From assembly GCA_964196565.1 (NCBI GenBank), contig CAXMUH010000051.1, positions 1-5,941 of the forward strand: 5,941 nucleotides of DNA. Direction: 5' to 3'. The notes beneath the pieces are model-generated. The model was not told the origin of the DNA. It did not search any database and worked only from the letters and a program-made list of their open reading frames with translations. Positions 1 through 5,941 of this stretch are shown one piece after another. Numbering within the stretch: the stretch's first letter is position 1; each line of letters starts with the position of its first letter. The stretch is from 2-12-FULL-42-15 sp964196565 (GTDB lineage: Bacteria > Pseudomonadota > Gammaproteobacteria > Coxiellales > Coxiellaceae). Position numbers and translations under genes: made by a program.

Positions 1-276
1 GTGGCTTACCTTGATACCTTAATCGTAAAGCTCAACGATGATAATTGGCCTGTGCGCAGAGCCGCCACTATTGCCATCGGCCAACTGGGCTCGCATGTAC
101 AAGACGAGGCAAAAATAGTGGCTTGCCTTGATGCCTTAATCGTAAAGCTCAACGATGATAATTTGTCTGTGCACGAAGCCGCCGCTATTGCCATCGGCCA
201 ACTGGGCTCGCATGTACAAGACGAGGCAAAAATAGTGGCTTGCCTTGATGCCTTAATCGTAAAGCTCAACGATGAT
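1..276 (+). repeat. 117-bp in-frame tandem repeat encoding HEAT units
   Basis: Units begin at 1, 118 and 235. Units 1 and 2 differ at 8 of 117 positions by my count. The stretch 68-159 is repeated exactly at 185-276 (92 bp, offset 117). The third unit matches only to base 276, then diverges abruptly. The array probably continues to the left of the window. Near-identity at the DNA level, including synonymous positions, points to recent duplication or gene conversion rather than conservation of the protein alone. Confidence 0.93.
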
Positions 277-882
277 TATTGGTATATGCACCAAGTCGTT
301 AGTAAAACCATTGTGAGGCTAGCCAAAACATCTATGCCTATTAGCTTATTAATACTTTTTTCCTTGGGGGGAAATACGAAATTATTAAAGCGCTCCCCGG
401 GTATTTGCTCAAAAACGTTATTCGATTGTCAAGCTGTTTATGTAACACATAAGGCGTTGAATAAAATCAGCGATAAAACATGCGCGAATACTAAAAATCT
501 AGTTGAACAATTTTTAGGTATGCCTTATCAACAATCACCTCAGGATGATCAAAAACCTAAGCTAAAAATAAAAGGTCAACGCTCATCTCGAGTGTTACCA
601 GGAACGCTTATTACGTTGGGAGCACTATCAGCGGGTACGGCTAGCTTCTCATTATGGGCCCTAATGTCTTCCTCTGCACTTGCAATAAGTGTCTCGACAT
701 TTATTGGCGTAAGTGCATTAGCAATTATTTGGCCGGCAGCGCTAACTACTTTAGTTCTTACATCGATTATTGGCAGTATTTATTATGCAAATCGACGATA
801 TGGTTTTTGGGGACAAAATAAGGAACATACACCTAACGCTGAAAGAAATTCAGAGTATGTAGCCTTGAGTGTAAGCGCATAA
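1..882 (+). CDS. HEAT-repeat protein with C-terminal membrane hairpin (5' end outside window)
   Basis: Residues 1-39, 40-78 and 79 to about 108 are tandem 39-residue units of the HEAT/PBS-lyase-HEAT type: a helix like LDALIVKLNDD, a turn, then a helix like AAAIAIGQLGSHV. Such alpha-solenoids normally bind proteins. The GTG at base 1 is the Val codon that opens every unit (VACLDA), so it is probably internal and more repeats should lie upstream. The third unit diverges after its first helix and acts as a cap. Residues 110-195 are unrecognised and partly helical. Residues 199-262 are strongly hydrophobic, flanked by basic stretches (KLKIKGQRSSR before, NRRYGFW after), which fits two membrane passes with both ends on the same side. 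The polar tail ends at TAA 880-882. I cannot name the gene. A host-directed effector or a membrane-tethered scaffold are both possible, but the sequence does not decide between them. Confidence 0.8.
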   Translation: MAYLDTLIVKLNDDNWPVRRAATIAIGQLGSHVQDEAKIVACLDALIVKLNDDNLSVHEAAAIAIGQLGSHVQDEAKIVACLDALIVKLNDDYWYMHQVVSKTIVRLAKTSMPISLLILFSLGGNTKLLKRSPGICSKTLFDCQAVYVTHKALNKISDKTCANTKNLVEQFLGMPYQQSPQDDQKPKLKIKGQRSSRVLPGTLITLGALSAGTASFSLWALMSSSALAISVSTFIGVSALAIIWPAALTTLVLTSIIGSIYYANRRYGFWGQNKEHTPNAERNSEYVALSVSA

Positions 883-899
883 AACGGGTCCTGAGCTGG

Positions 900-982
900 G
901 AAGGGGTCAAGTCTTGACTTTTACCTATATGAATCACTACTCGGCAAGTTTATATAGGTAAAAGTCAAGACTTGACCCCTTC
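900..982. repeat. Large perfect inverted repeat (31-bp arms), REP/MITE-like
   Basis: Bases 900-930 are the exact reverse complement of 952-982. The stem can extend inward by weak pairs (932-933 with 949-950, flanked by G-U), leaving a loop of about 13 nt. Each arm holds a smaller palindrome, GTCAAG-N-CTTGAC, at 906-918 and 964-976. The element sits between two convergent genes. Neither side has a T-run directly after the stem, so it does not look like an ordinary intrinsic terminator, although a transcript would fold strongly. Perfect arms with nested palindromes resemble the REP-like or miniature inverted-repeat elements mobilised by IS200-like (Y1) transposases. That assignment is inference, since no transposase lies in the window. 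Confidence 0.9.
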
Positions 983-1029
983 GCACTTCCTCCGCTCACA
1001 GAAATGTAATCTAGTCTCTACTTTGCTTC

Positions 1030-1632
1030 TTAATGCAATTTTGATTTACAAAAGCGCGCTATTTGTGAAGCGATTTGAGTAATCGCTTTATTGGCAGCAA
1101 GCACTCCGCTGTAAGGCGTATTGGATGCAGCAGGCACCAACACATTAAATCGACGGCTTGCTATAATTTTACTGGTTCGATTGTTAAATAAATTCACTTG
1201 AACTTGCATGCGCACTTTCGATTTTGGCAACAAAAATTCTTGTTGTAATTTTAATAGCTGAAAATCCATACGATAATTGGTTGTTGCAGAATAAGGCGCT
1301 GACACCACTGCCTTAAAATAGCCTGTGCTACGAATGGCTTGTACCACGATCGGTAAAATCATTTGTGCAGGCGGCGCGACCCATTTATGTAGCGCAAAAC
1401 TTGAAAGCTGATACGGCGTGATCATATAAATCATATCCGAAGTCTCATATCCTGGACTCGCGCTCGGCGCTGTCACACCTAAGGTTATATTAGTGCGAGA
1501 TCGCCCAGGTGCTTTTTTGGCGTGTAAACTCGTTAGTGAGTAGCTTGCAACTCCCGGGAGTTTAACGGGTGAGCAGGCACTCAAAAACAAAACATTTACC
1601 ATAAAAAAAATAATTAATTTAAATTTTTTCAT
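1030..1632 (-). CDS. ABC-type transport auxiliary lipoprotein (PqiC-like)
   Basis: Predicted outer-membrane lipoprotein of the ABC_trans_aux/PqiC family, which works with MCE-domain lipid transporters. The N-terminus is a lipoprotein signal: MKK, a hydrophobic stretch, and lipobox L17-S18-A19 with acceptor Cys20. Ser at +2 suits outer-membrane sorting. The family hallmark is at residues 73-91 (PYQLSSFALHKWVAPPAQM), followed by a predicted beta stretch around YRMDFQLLKLQQEF (120-133). The length of 200 aa is usual. The start is supported by GGAG (1640-1643) 7 nt upstream. The ATG shares one base with the TAA of the MCE gene (TAATG), so translation should be coupled. It is the last gene of the operon. 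Known PqiC docks an MCE channel at the outer membrane; the same role here is inferred from family and position. Confidence 0.92.
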   Translation of the reverse strand: MKKFKLIIFFMVNVLFLSACSPVKLPGVASYSLTSLHAKKAPGRSRTNITLGVTAPSASPGYETSDMIYMITPYQLSSFALHKWVAPPAQMILPIVVQAIRSTGYFKAVVSAPYSATTNYRMDFQLLKLQQEFLLPKSKVRMQVQVNLFNNRTSKIIASRRFNVLVPAASNTPYSGVLAANKAITQIASQIARFCKSKLH

Positions 1633-2558
1633 TATTTTTCTCCAGGTCCAAGTTTTGCAGGTGCTTTACCGCGTATTATAATAGCAGGGTTTTGGCTCAT
1701 CTCACTCGTGACCTTGACAAGCGATCCGCTTAAATTATTTAATCGTTGTAAAAGTTGTGACGCACTTGGCAATACTTGCTGCGAGAGTCCCTGTAAACTC
1801 ACCTGGGTTTCACCCATTGCCTCTGTCACACTGTTACCAGCTTTAGTTACTGAGCGCGCGGTTTTATTCAACTCGGTTAATGTATTATTAACTTGAGTCA
1901 TAATTCCTGGCAATTGTTTGCTAGCCTTTGATGCATCGCTTAATAATGAATTCGCCGATTTAAGGCTTTGATTGATTTCTGCTGAGTTAATAGCCAAAGT
2001 ATGGGTTATTTTCTCAATATTCGCCAAGCTTCGACTTAAGTTCATGCGATTTTTGTCATCGAATACTTGACGCACATCTTTGCTTAATGCGGAGATCGAT
2101 TCTGTGACTTCTTGCACAGCTGTTGATATCTTCATTAACAATGAAGGCTCTGACGGAATGACCGGATAAAGCTCACCCGGGCGAGCTTTTAAAATGGGCG
2201 CTTCTGCAGTTAATGCTTTTAAACCAATAAACGCTATACCGGTAATGCCTTCTGACATTAAAGTTGCAATGGTGCTGGTGGTGATTGGCGTACCCTCAAC
2301 AATTTTCATCACAATTTTTACCTGTTGTGGATCATTCGGGTTCAATTTAAGTGATGAAACATACCCTACTTTAACACCATTGTAACGAACGGGACTTTGC
2401 ACACTTAAACCAGATACCTCTTCACGCACATTAGTGATGTATATATTATAAACCTCATCGTGCTTCATTGAGGTCAGCCACATAATAATTAAGATTAATG
2501 CCGCTAGTAGAGCAATAACAAAACCACCGACAATCGTATAATTAACTTTATTATCCAT
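1632..2558 (-). CDS. MlaD-family MCE-domain protein, lipid transporter substrate channel
   Basis: Membrane-anchored periplasmic component of an Mce/Mla lipid ABC transporter. One transmembrane helix (residues about 9-29) follows a short cytoplasmic N-terminus. A single MCE domain spans about 38-116, with recognisable GLSVQSPVRYNGVKVGYV (50-67) and EGITGIAFIGLK (103-114). Residues 140-285 form a long predicted helical, Ser/Leu/Asn-rich tail, and the protein ends with NPAIIIRGKAP and a Gly/Pro-rich stretch typical of this subfamily. MCE proteins assemble as hexameric rings. At 308 aa this one is much longer than E. coli MlaD (about 183 aa), the extra length being the tail. The start has GGAG (2565-2568) 6 nt upstream and overlaps the ATPase gene by 8 bases. 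No separate MlaC-like carrier is encoded nearby. It is a relative of mlaD, not clearly its orthologue. Confidence 0.94.
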   Translation of the reverse strand: MDNKVNYTIVGGFVIALLAALILIIMWLTSMKHDEVYNIYITNVREEVSGLSVQSPVRYNGVKVGYVSSLKLNPNDPQQVKIVMKIVEGTPITTSTIATLMSEGITGIAFIGLKALTAEAPILKARPGELYPVIPSEPSLLMKISTAVQEVTESISALSKDVRQVFDDKNRMNLSRSLANIEKITHTLAINSAEINQSLKSANSLLSDASKASKQLPGIMTQVNNTLTELNKTARSVTKAGNSVTEAMGETQVSLQGLSQQVLPSASQLLQRLNNLSGSLVKVTSEMSQNPAIIIRGKAPAKLGPGEK

Positions 2559-3327
2559 CGCCTACTCCAACACCGCCAAACTCTTTGGCACGCACATTGT
2601 CAAAATAGTCCTTAATTATTGGATGTTTGTTTTTAACGAGCTCTGCCATAGGGCAGGCGGCTAGCACTTTGCCTTCACCCAAAAAAACAACTCGATCGGG
2701 TACCCGCCATAAAGTATCGAGGTCATGGGTAATCATAACAATGGTCAGATTGAGCGCTTGGTGTAATTGCAGCAAAAAACTATCAAATTCACTGGCACTT
2801 TTGGGGTCTAAACCAGACGTCGGCTCATCTAAAAAAACAAGCTCAGGATCAAGTGCGATGGCACGCGCCATCGATGCTCTTTTTTTCATACCGCCACTTA
2901 ATTCTGATGGATATTTCATTACTGCATCCCTGCCTAAACCAACCAGTGCAATTTTAAACAATGCAATCTTTTGCATTAACGCTTGGCTAATTTCAGTATC
3001 TTCTTGCATTGGAAACATCACATTTTCCAATACAGTGAGTGAGCTAAACAGCGCACCACCCTGAAACATCACACCCCATCGGCTTTGGACCTCTCGGGCT
3101 TTCTCTTCCGTACAATCGGTCACATTAATGCCGAATACGTTTATTGTGCCAGATTTAGGCTTCAAGAGCATTAAAATACTTCGAACTAACGTGGTCTTAC
3201 CACATCCACTGGAGCCAATGATAGCAATTTTTTCACCAGCTTCGATTGTCAAATTAAGCCCTCTATGCACCACCTTACCTGCAAGTACAGTATTTAAATT
3301 GGAAACCTCAATAACCGGTGCGCTCAT
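2551..3327 (-). CDS. MlaF-like lipid ABC transporter ATP-binding protein
   Basis: Cytoplasmic ATPase that powers the adjacent permease. All ABC motifs are present: Walker A GSSGCGKTT (38-46, Lys44), Q-loop Gln89 in MFQGGALF, signature LSGGM (143-147), Walker B LVFLDE (163-168, catalytic Glu168), D-loop SGLDP (171-175) and switch His201 in ITHD. MFQGGALFSSLTVLENV and LSGGMKKR are characteristic of the MlaF/Mkl subfamily that pairs with MlaE permeases. The length of 258 aa is normal. GAGG (3334-3337) lies 6 nt before the ATG, which overlaps the permease stop by one base (TAATG). The Gly/Val-rich C-terminus (GGVGVGDG) is encoded by DNA that also carries the ribosome binding site and start of the MCE gene, so its sequence may be shaped by that double duty. 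The ATPase assignment is secure; the substrate is inferred. Confidence 0.96.
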   Translation of the reverse strand: MSAPVIEVSNLNTVLAGKVVHRGLNLTIEAGEKIAIIGSSGCGKTTLVRSILMLLKPKSGTINVFGINVTDCTEEKAREVQSRWGVMFQGGALFSSLTVLENVMFPMQEDTEISQALMQKIALFKIALVGLGRDAVMKYPSELSGGMKKRASMARAIALDPELVFLDEPTSGLDPKSASEFDSFLLQLHQALNLTIVMITHDLDTLWRVPDRVVFLGEGKVLAACPMAELVKNKHPIIKDYFDNVRAKEFGGVGVGDG

Positions 3328-4463
3328 TAAATACCTCGAATACTAAAAATGATCGAGAAAATAGCATCAGCAATAATAATCAAGAAAATCGATTGCACCG
3401 CTGCCTTTGTTGTTTTTCTACCCACACTGTCCGCACTACTACCCACCTGAAAACCTTGGAAGCATCCCACCAAAGCGATTATCAACGCAAATACCGGCAC
3501 TTTTACCAGACCAACTATAAATTGACGCACCTCAATGACATGTTGAAAGCGCTGAAAAAAAGAATAAAAGCTCACAGAAAGTTTAGCTTTTGCCATAAAC
3601 ATAGCGCCAAGAATACCGAAAACATCAGCCCAAACGGTTAACAACGGTAACGCAATTAACAGCCCAATGACTTTCGGCACCACCAAACGCTCCATCGGCG
3701 ATACACCCATCGTGCTTAATGCGTCCAGTTCTTCATTCACTTTCATGGTACCAATTTGCGCGGTAAATGCCGTGCTGGTACGACCTGAGGCAATAATCGC
3801 GGTAATCAGTGGCCCAAATTCACGGAAAATAATCATTCCGGTAAGATCAACAATGTAGATATTGGCACCATAGGTCACTAACTGAAGCGCAATCTGAAAA
3901 GTCACCACAACGCCAACCAAAAAAGTTAAAAGGCCCACAATTGGCAGTGCTTGGTAGCCTGCTTCATCAACGGTGGATAAAACAGCTTGCCAAGGTGGGT
4001 GACGTAAATTACGCACAAGATGAACCACACTATCAGCAAAATGCCCAATAAATGTGATAAATTTAGTGCACTCGGAAAATTTTTCTATGGTTCGTTTACC
4101 CAAAATATACAAAAAATTGGGTAAGAGTTTGGGTTTCATTTTATGAAAAGCGTCTTTTTGTTGATCATGAATCAATTCCAACAAAGACCGGCACTCGGGA
4201 TTTAAGTGAGCCGATTTAACGCGCTTGCCCTTTTTATCAAGCTTCACAATCAAATCAAATAGAAGCATCGCGCCCGCGCTATCTACATTTTTCATCGCCT
4301 CGGCATTGATGACAATTGATTGTGTAATTTTATTAGCCAGACTTCTGATATCAGACTCGATGGTATCGATATCGTTGATCGTCCAATTGCCACTACAAAC
4401 CAGTTCAGCTTGCTCTGGAAGATATTTAATGTTTGCGCTATGTTGATCAGCTTGTGTTGGCAT
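3327..4463 (-). CDS. MlaE-family lipid ABC transporter permease with N-terminal STAS domain
   Basis: Inner-membrane permease. Residues about 10-105 form a STAS domain, with the signature VDSAGAMLLFDLI at 60-72; Ser62 sits where MlaB-type and anti-sigma-antagonist STAS domains have their key hydroxyl residue. The MlaE domain covers about 150-378, with several membrane segments and the family core REFGPLITAIIASGRTSTAF (214-233) followed by EELDALSTMGVSPMERLVVP (244-263). In E. coli the STAS protein MlaB is a separate subunit contacting the ATPase, so this is a known natural fusion of the two roles. An in-frame TAA lies two codons upstream of the ATG, ruling out a longer N-terminus. The ribosome site is weak: AAGG at 4478-4481 is about 14 nt away. 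It is the first gene of the operon, 111 bp after thrC. Confidence 0.95.
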   Translation of the reverse strand: MPTQADQHSANIKYLPEQAELVCSGNWTINDIDTIESDIRSLANKITQSIVINAEAMKNVDSAGAMLLFDLIVKLDKKGKRVKSAHLNPECRSLLELIHDQQKDAFHKMKPKLLPNFLYILGKRTIEKFSECTKFITFIGHFADSVVHLVRNLRHPPWQAVLSTVDEAGYQALPIVGLLTFLVGVVVTFQIALQLVTYGANIYIVDLTGMIIFREFGPLITAIIASGRTSTAFTAQIGTMKVNEELDALSTMGVSPMERLVVPKVIGLLIALPLLTVWADVFGILGAMFMAKAKLSVSFYSFFQRFQHVIEVRQFIVGLVKVPVFALIIALVGCFQGFQVGSSADSVGRKTTKAAVQSIFLIIIADAIFSIIFSIRGI

Positions 4464-4574
4464 TGGTTAACTTATAGCCTTTCTTGGTTATTAAACTTCA
4501 GCCTGATTTATTGTGCCATCTTGTTACGAAACTTACCATCTCAAACTTGCCAAATAAAATACCATAAAATACAA
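4464..4574 (-). other. 111-bp AT-rich gap between thrC and the transporter operon
   Basis: Both flanking genes read on the minus strand. I see no hairpin followed by a T-run, so no intrinsic terminator after thrC is evident. A TTGGCA hexamer occurs on the minus strand (4552-4557), but it has no good -10 partner at 16-18 nt. The transporter may therefore be read through from thrC or use a weak promoter here; the sequence does not settle this. Confidence 0.4.
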
Positions 4575-5858
4575 TTATTCAGCGGGAATTGCTAAAACCG
4601 CTTTTTTAATTGCCTCCATGGTGGGCAAAATGACTTTAAATTGTGTTTTTCGATTTAGAATGTTTTGCAGTGACTCAGGAATTGGTAGTGCATGACCAAT
4701 TATCGGCTCGATAATGGTTTCAAACTTACACGGATCGGCGGTGGCCACCACCACCCATAATTGATCATCCACATAGCGGCGCGCATAGTTTGCAGTTGCA
4801 GTGTGAGGGCAAATGACATAATCGTATTGCTGATAGGTCTCTAATATGGATTCTTTAATTTGGCTATCGCTCACAGAATATGCCGCCACATTTTGTTTAA
4901 ACGTTTCAAAATCTTTAAAAAGATAATGCAAACGCTCAAAATTGGACGGTTTACCCACATCCATCGCATTAGCAAGCGTTGCAATACTTGGCTTGGGATT
5001 AAACTCACCTGTTTCTAAATAATCTGACACCACGCGATTTTGATTGCTGGCAATAGTAATCCCAGCAATCGGGAAACCCATCGCTTTGGCATAATAGGCT
5101 GCGGTGACATTACCCAAATTACCCGAGGGTACAATAAAGCCTGGCTTAGCTTTTTTATCATTAAAAATACGTAAGCTTGTATAAGCATAATAACAAATCT
5201 GCGGCAGAAACCGCCCTAAATTAATACTGTTTGCAGTGCATAAATGCATTTTACTTTGCCACCACGAATCACTAAAAGCTTGCTTCAATAACCGCTGGCA
5301 ATCATCAAACACACCTTGTAATGCAAAAACACTCACATTGTCCCCCCAGCAAGTAATCTGACTTTGTTGGCGTTTAGAGATTTTATTTTCTGGGAATAGA
5401 ACAATCACATCAATATTGGGCTTTTGATAAAAGGCCGCCGCCACCGCAGAACCGGTATCACCAGAGGTTGCTACCATAATAGTTATTTTATCTTTTGTCG
5501 CCAGCTCATTCAGGCTTGAGGCTAAAAATCGCGCGCCAAAATCTTTAAACGATAACGTTGGCCCATGAAATAATTCCATCACGGCGGTCTGGTTATTGAG
5601 TGGATGTAATGGCACATCAAAGGTAAAACTGTTGCGACATAATTCAGGTAACTTAGCTTCGAGTTTATCACCCTTAAAATAAGGCGCCAATACTTTCTCA
5701 CAAAATTCAGAATAGCTACCAAAGGGATTAAAATTTTCAATATTAATTTTAGGGATAAATTCAGGAATAAATAAACCACCATCTGGGCTTAAACCCTGTA
5801 ACATCGCCTCTGACAGAGTGAATTTTTTTTGATTGTCGCGTGTACTGATGTATTGCAC
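4575..5858 (-). CDS. thrC: Threonine synthase
   Basis: PLP-dependent cytoplasmic enzyme converting O-phospho-L-homoserine and water to L-threonine and phosphate, the last step of threonine synthesis. Numbered from the GTG at 5858 (427 aa; E. coli ThrC is 428), the PLP lysine is Lys105 in HGPTLSFKDFGARF. TSGDTG is at 131-136, the phosphate-binding loop PSGNLGN at 244-250, and the conserved LANAMDVGKPSN at about 295-306. The N-terminus QYISTRDN matches the family start. I prefer this GTG because GAGG (5865-5868) lies exactly 6 nt upstream. An ATG at 5868-5870 (431 aa) and a GTG at 5883-5885 (436 aa) are in frame but lack a ribosome site, and they would add residues absent from relatives. The gene is intact. 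No thrA or thrB lies within the window, so an operon with them upstream cannot be judged. Confidence 0.97.
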   Translation of the reverse strand: MQYISTRDNQKKFTLSEAMLQGLSPDGGLFIPEFIPKINIENFNPFGSYSEFCEKVLAPYFKGDKLEAKLPELCRNSFTFDVPLHPLNNQTAVMELFHGPTLSFKDFGARFLASSLNELATKDKITIMVATSGDTGSAVAAAFYQKPNIDVIVLFPENKISKRQQSQITCWGDNVSVFALQGVFDDCQRLLKQAFSDSWWQSKMHLCTANSINLGRFLPQICYYAYTSLRIFNDKKAKPGFIVPSGNLGNVTAAYYAKAMGFPIAGITIASNQNRVVSDYLETGEFNPKPSIATLANAMDVGKPSNFERLHYLFKDFETFKQNVAAYSVSDSQIKESILETYQQYDYVICPHTATANYARRYVDDQLWVVVATADPCKFETIIEPIIGHALPIPESLQNILNRKTQFKVILPTMEAIKKAVLAIPAE

Positions 5859-5864
5859 AATAAA

Positions 5865-5868
5865 CCTC
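5865..5868 (-). promoter_or_regulatory. Ribosome binding site that selects the thrC GTG start
   Basis: The minus-strand sequence ATGAGG ends 6 nt before the GTG at 5858-5856. The GAGG overlaps the upstream in-frame ATG (5868-5870), so that ATG is probably part of the ribosome site rather than the start. No purine-rich site precedes the ATG or the GTG at 5885. Confidence 0.75.
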
Positions 5869-5891
5869 ATTAAAATTTGACCCACTGCAGT

Positions 5892-5920
5892 GTGGATTAG
5901 TACTGTAGGGTGGATTAGTA
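5892..5920. repeat. Short direct repeat, GTGGATTAGTA twice with period 18
   Basis: GTGGATTAGTA occurs at 5892-5902 and again at 5910-5920, with ACTGTAGG-like spacer between. The second copy forms the left arm of the adjacent hairpin, so the first looks like a partial duplicate of that element. A 10-bp palindrome CACTGCAGTG (5883-5892) abuts it. Confidence 0.8.
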
Positions 5921-5941
5921 ACGTCAGTTACGTAATCCACC
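5909..5941. repeat. REP-like hairpin element, truncated by window edge
   Basis: Bases 5909-5917 (GGTGGATTA) pair with 5933-5941. A single bulged G at 5932 follows, then GTAAC (5918-5922) pairs with 5927-5931 around a GTCA tetraloop. The arms GGGTGGATTA...TAATCCACC resemble a type of intergenic palindromic repeat found dispersed in many bacterial genomes; that likeness is from memory and unverified. The pairing reaches the last base, so the element probably continues to the right. It lies upstream of thrC and would be in its leader if transcription enters from the right. Confidence 0.82.

Noticed and set aside
1..3. GTG at base 1 as the true start of the HEAT protein
   Set aside because: The same GTG codon begins units 2 and 3 as an internal Val, and the window edge cuts a repeat exactly there.
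6..269. 87-aa minus-strand open frame in the HEAT region
   Set aside because: It is the antisense of the tandem repeat. Its own internal repetition simply mirrors the 117-bp units, and it has no recognisable domain.
1..276. CRISPR-like array
   Set aside because: The repeats are 117 bp, contiguous and in frame, encoding HEAT units, with no spacers.
906..942. Promoter based on TTGACT at 914-919
   Set aside because: No TATAAT-like hexamer occurs 16-18 nt downstream, and the motif is part of the palindrome.
900..982. Bidirectional intrinsic terminator
   Set aside because: The stem is strong, but no T-run follows it on either strand and it is much longer than typical terminators. A terminating effect is not excluded, only not supported.
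2627..3064. 145-aa plus-strand open frame opposite the ATPase gene
   Set aside because: Antisense shadow of intact ABC motifs, with no ribosome site or family resemblance.
3318..3641. 107-aa plus-strand open frame opposite the permease gene
   Set aside because: The composition is rich in His, Lys, Arg, Asn and Thr with no domain. It lies entirely over well-conserved permease and ATPase codons.
1030..4463. Canonical mlaFEDCB operon
   Set aside because: The gene order is permease, ATPase, MCE, lipoprotein. MlaB is fused to the permease and a PqiC-like lipoprotein replaces MlaC, so it is a related but different Mce system.
5579..5782. 67-aa minus-strand open frame inside thrC
   Set aside because: A different frame within the conserved N-terminal part of threonine synthase; a hydrophobic shadow with no support.

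Overview
This 5.9 kb window looks like chromosomal DNA from an AT-rich, diderm proteobacterium, probably a gammaproteobacterium. The evidence is an outer-membrane-type lipoprotein next to an Mce/Mla-type lipid transporter, a threonine synthase resembling the short gammaproteobacterial form, and a HEAT-repeat protein of a kind common in host-associated lineages such as the Legionellales/Coxiellaceae. That taxonomic placement is inference from gene character and base composition, not from a marker gene.

Layout. Positions 1-882 (+) hold the 3' part of a HEAT-repeat protein. Its repeat units are 117 nt long and nearly identical in DNA, and the C-terminus ends in a hydrophobic hairpin. The 147-bp convergent gap that follows (883-1029) is dominated by a perfect 31-bp inverted repeat (900-930 with 952-982) whose arms each contain a smaller palindrome.

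Positions 1030-4463 (-) are a compact four-gene operon, read right to left: STAS-MlaE permease, MlaF-like ATPase, MlaD-family MCE protein, PqiC-like lipoprotein. The three junctions are TAATG, an 8-base ATG...TAA overlap, and TAATG, so translation is tightly coupled. Together the genes should make an inner-membrane ABC transporter with a periplasmic MCE channel and an outer-membrane lipoprotein partner that moves lipids between the two membranes. The permease carries its own STAS domain in place of a separate MlaB, and no MlaC-like shuttle gene is present.

Upstream on the same strand, after a 111-bp gap, is thrC (threonine synthase, 4575-5858). Its best start is a GTG with a well-placed GAGG, downstream of two other possible starts. 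The right edge (5883-5941) holds a hairpin-forming repeat with a partial second copy, cut by the window end.

The window is mostly ordinary core genome. The unusual parts are the homogenised HEAT repeats with a membrane tail, the two palindromic intergenic elements, and the long helical tail of the MCE protein. I found no RNA gene, CRISPR array, transposase gene or clearly novel system.
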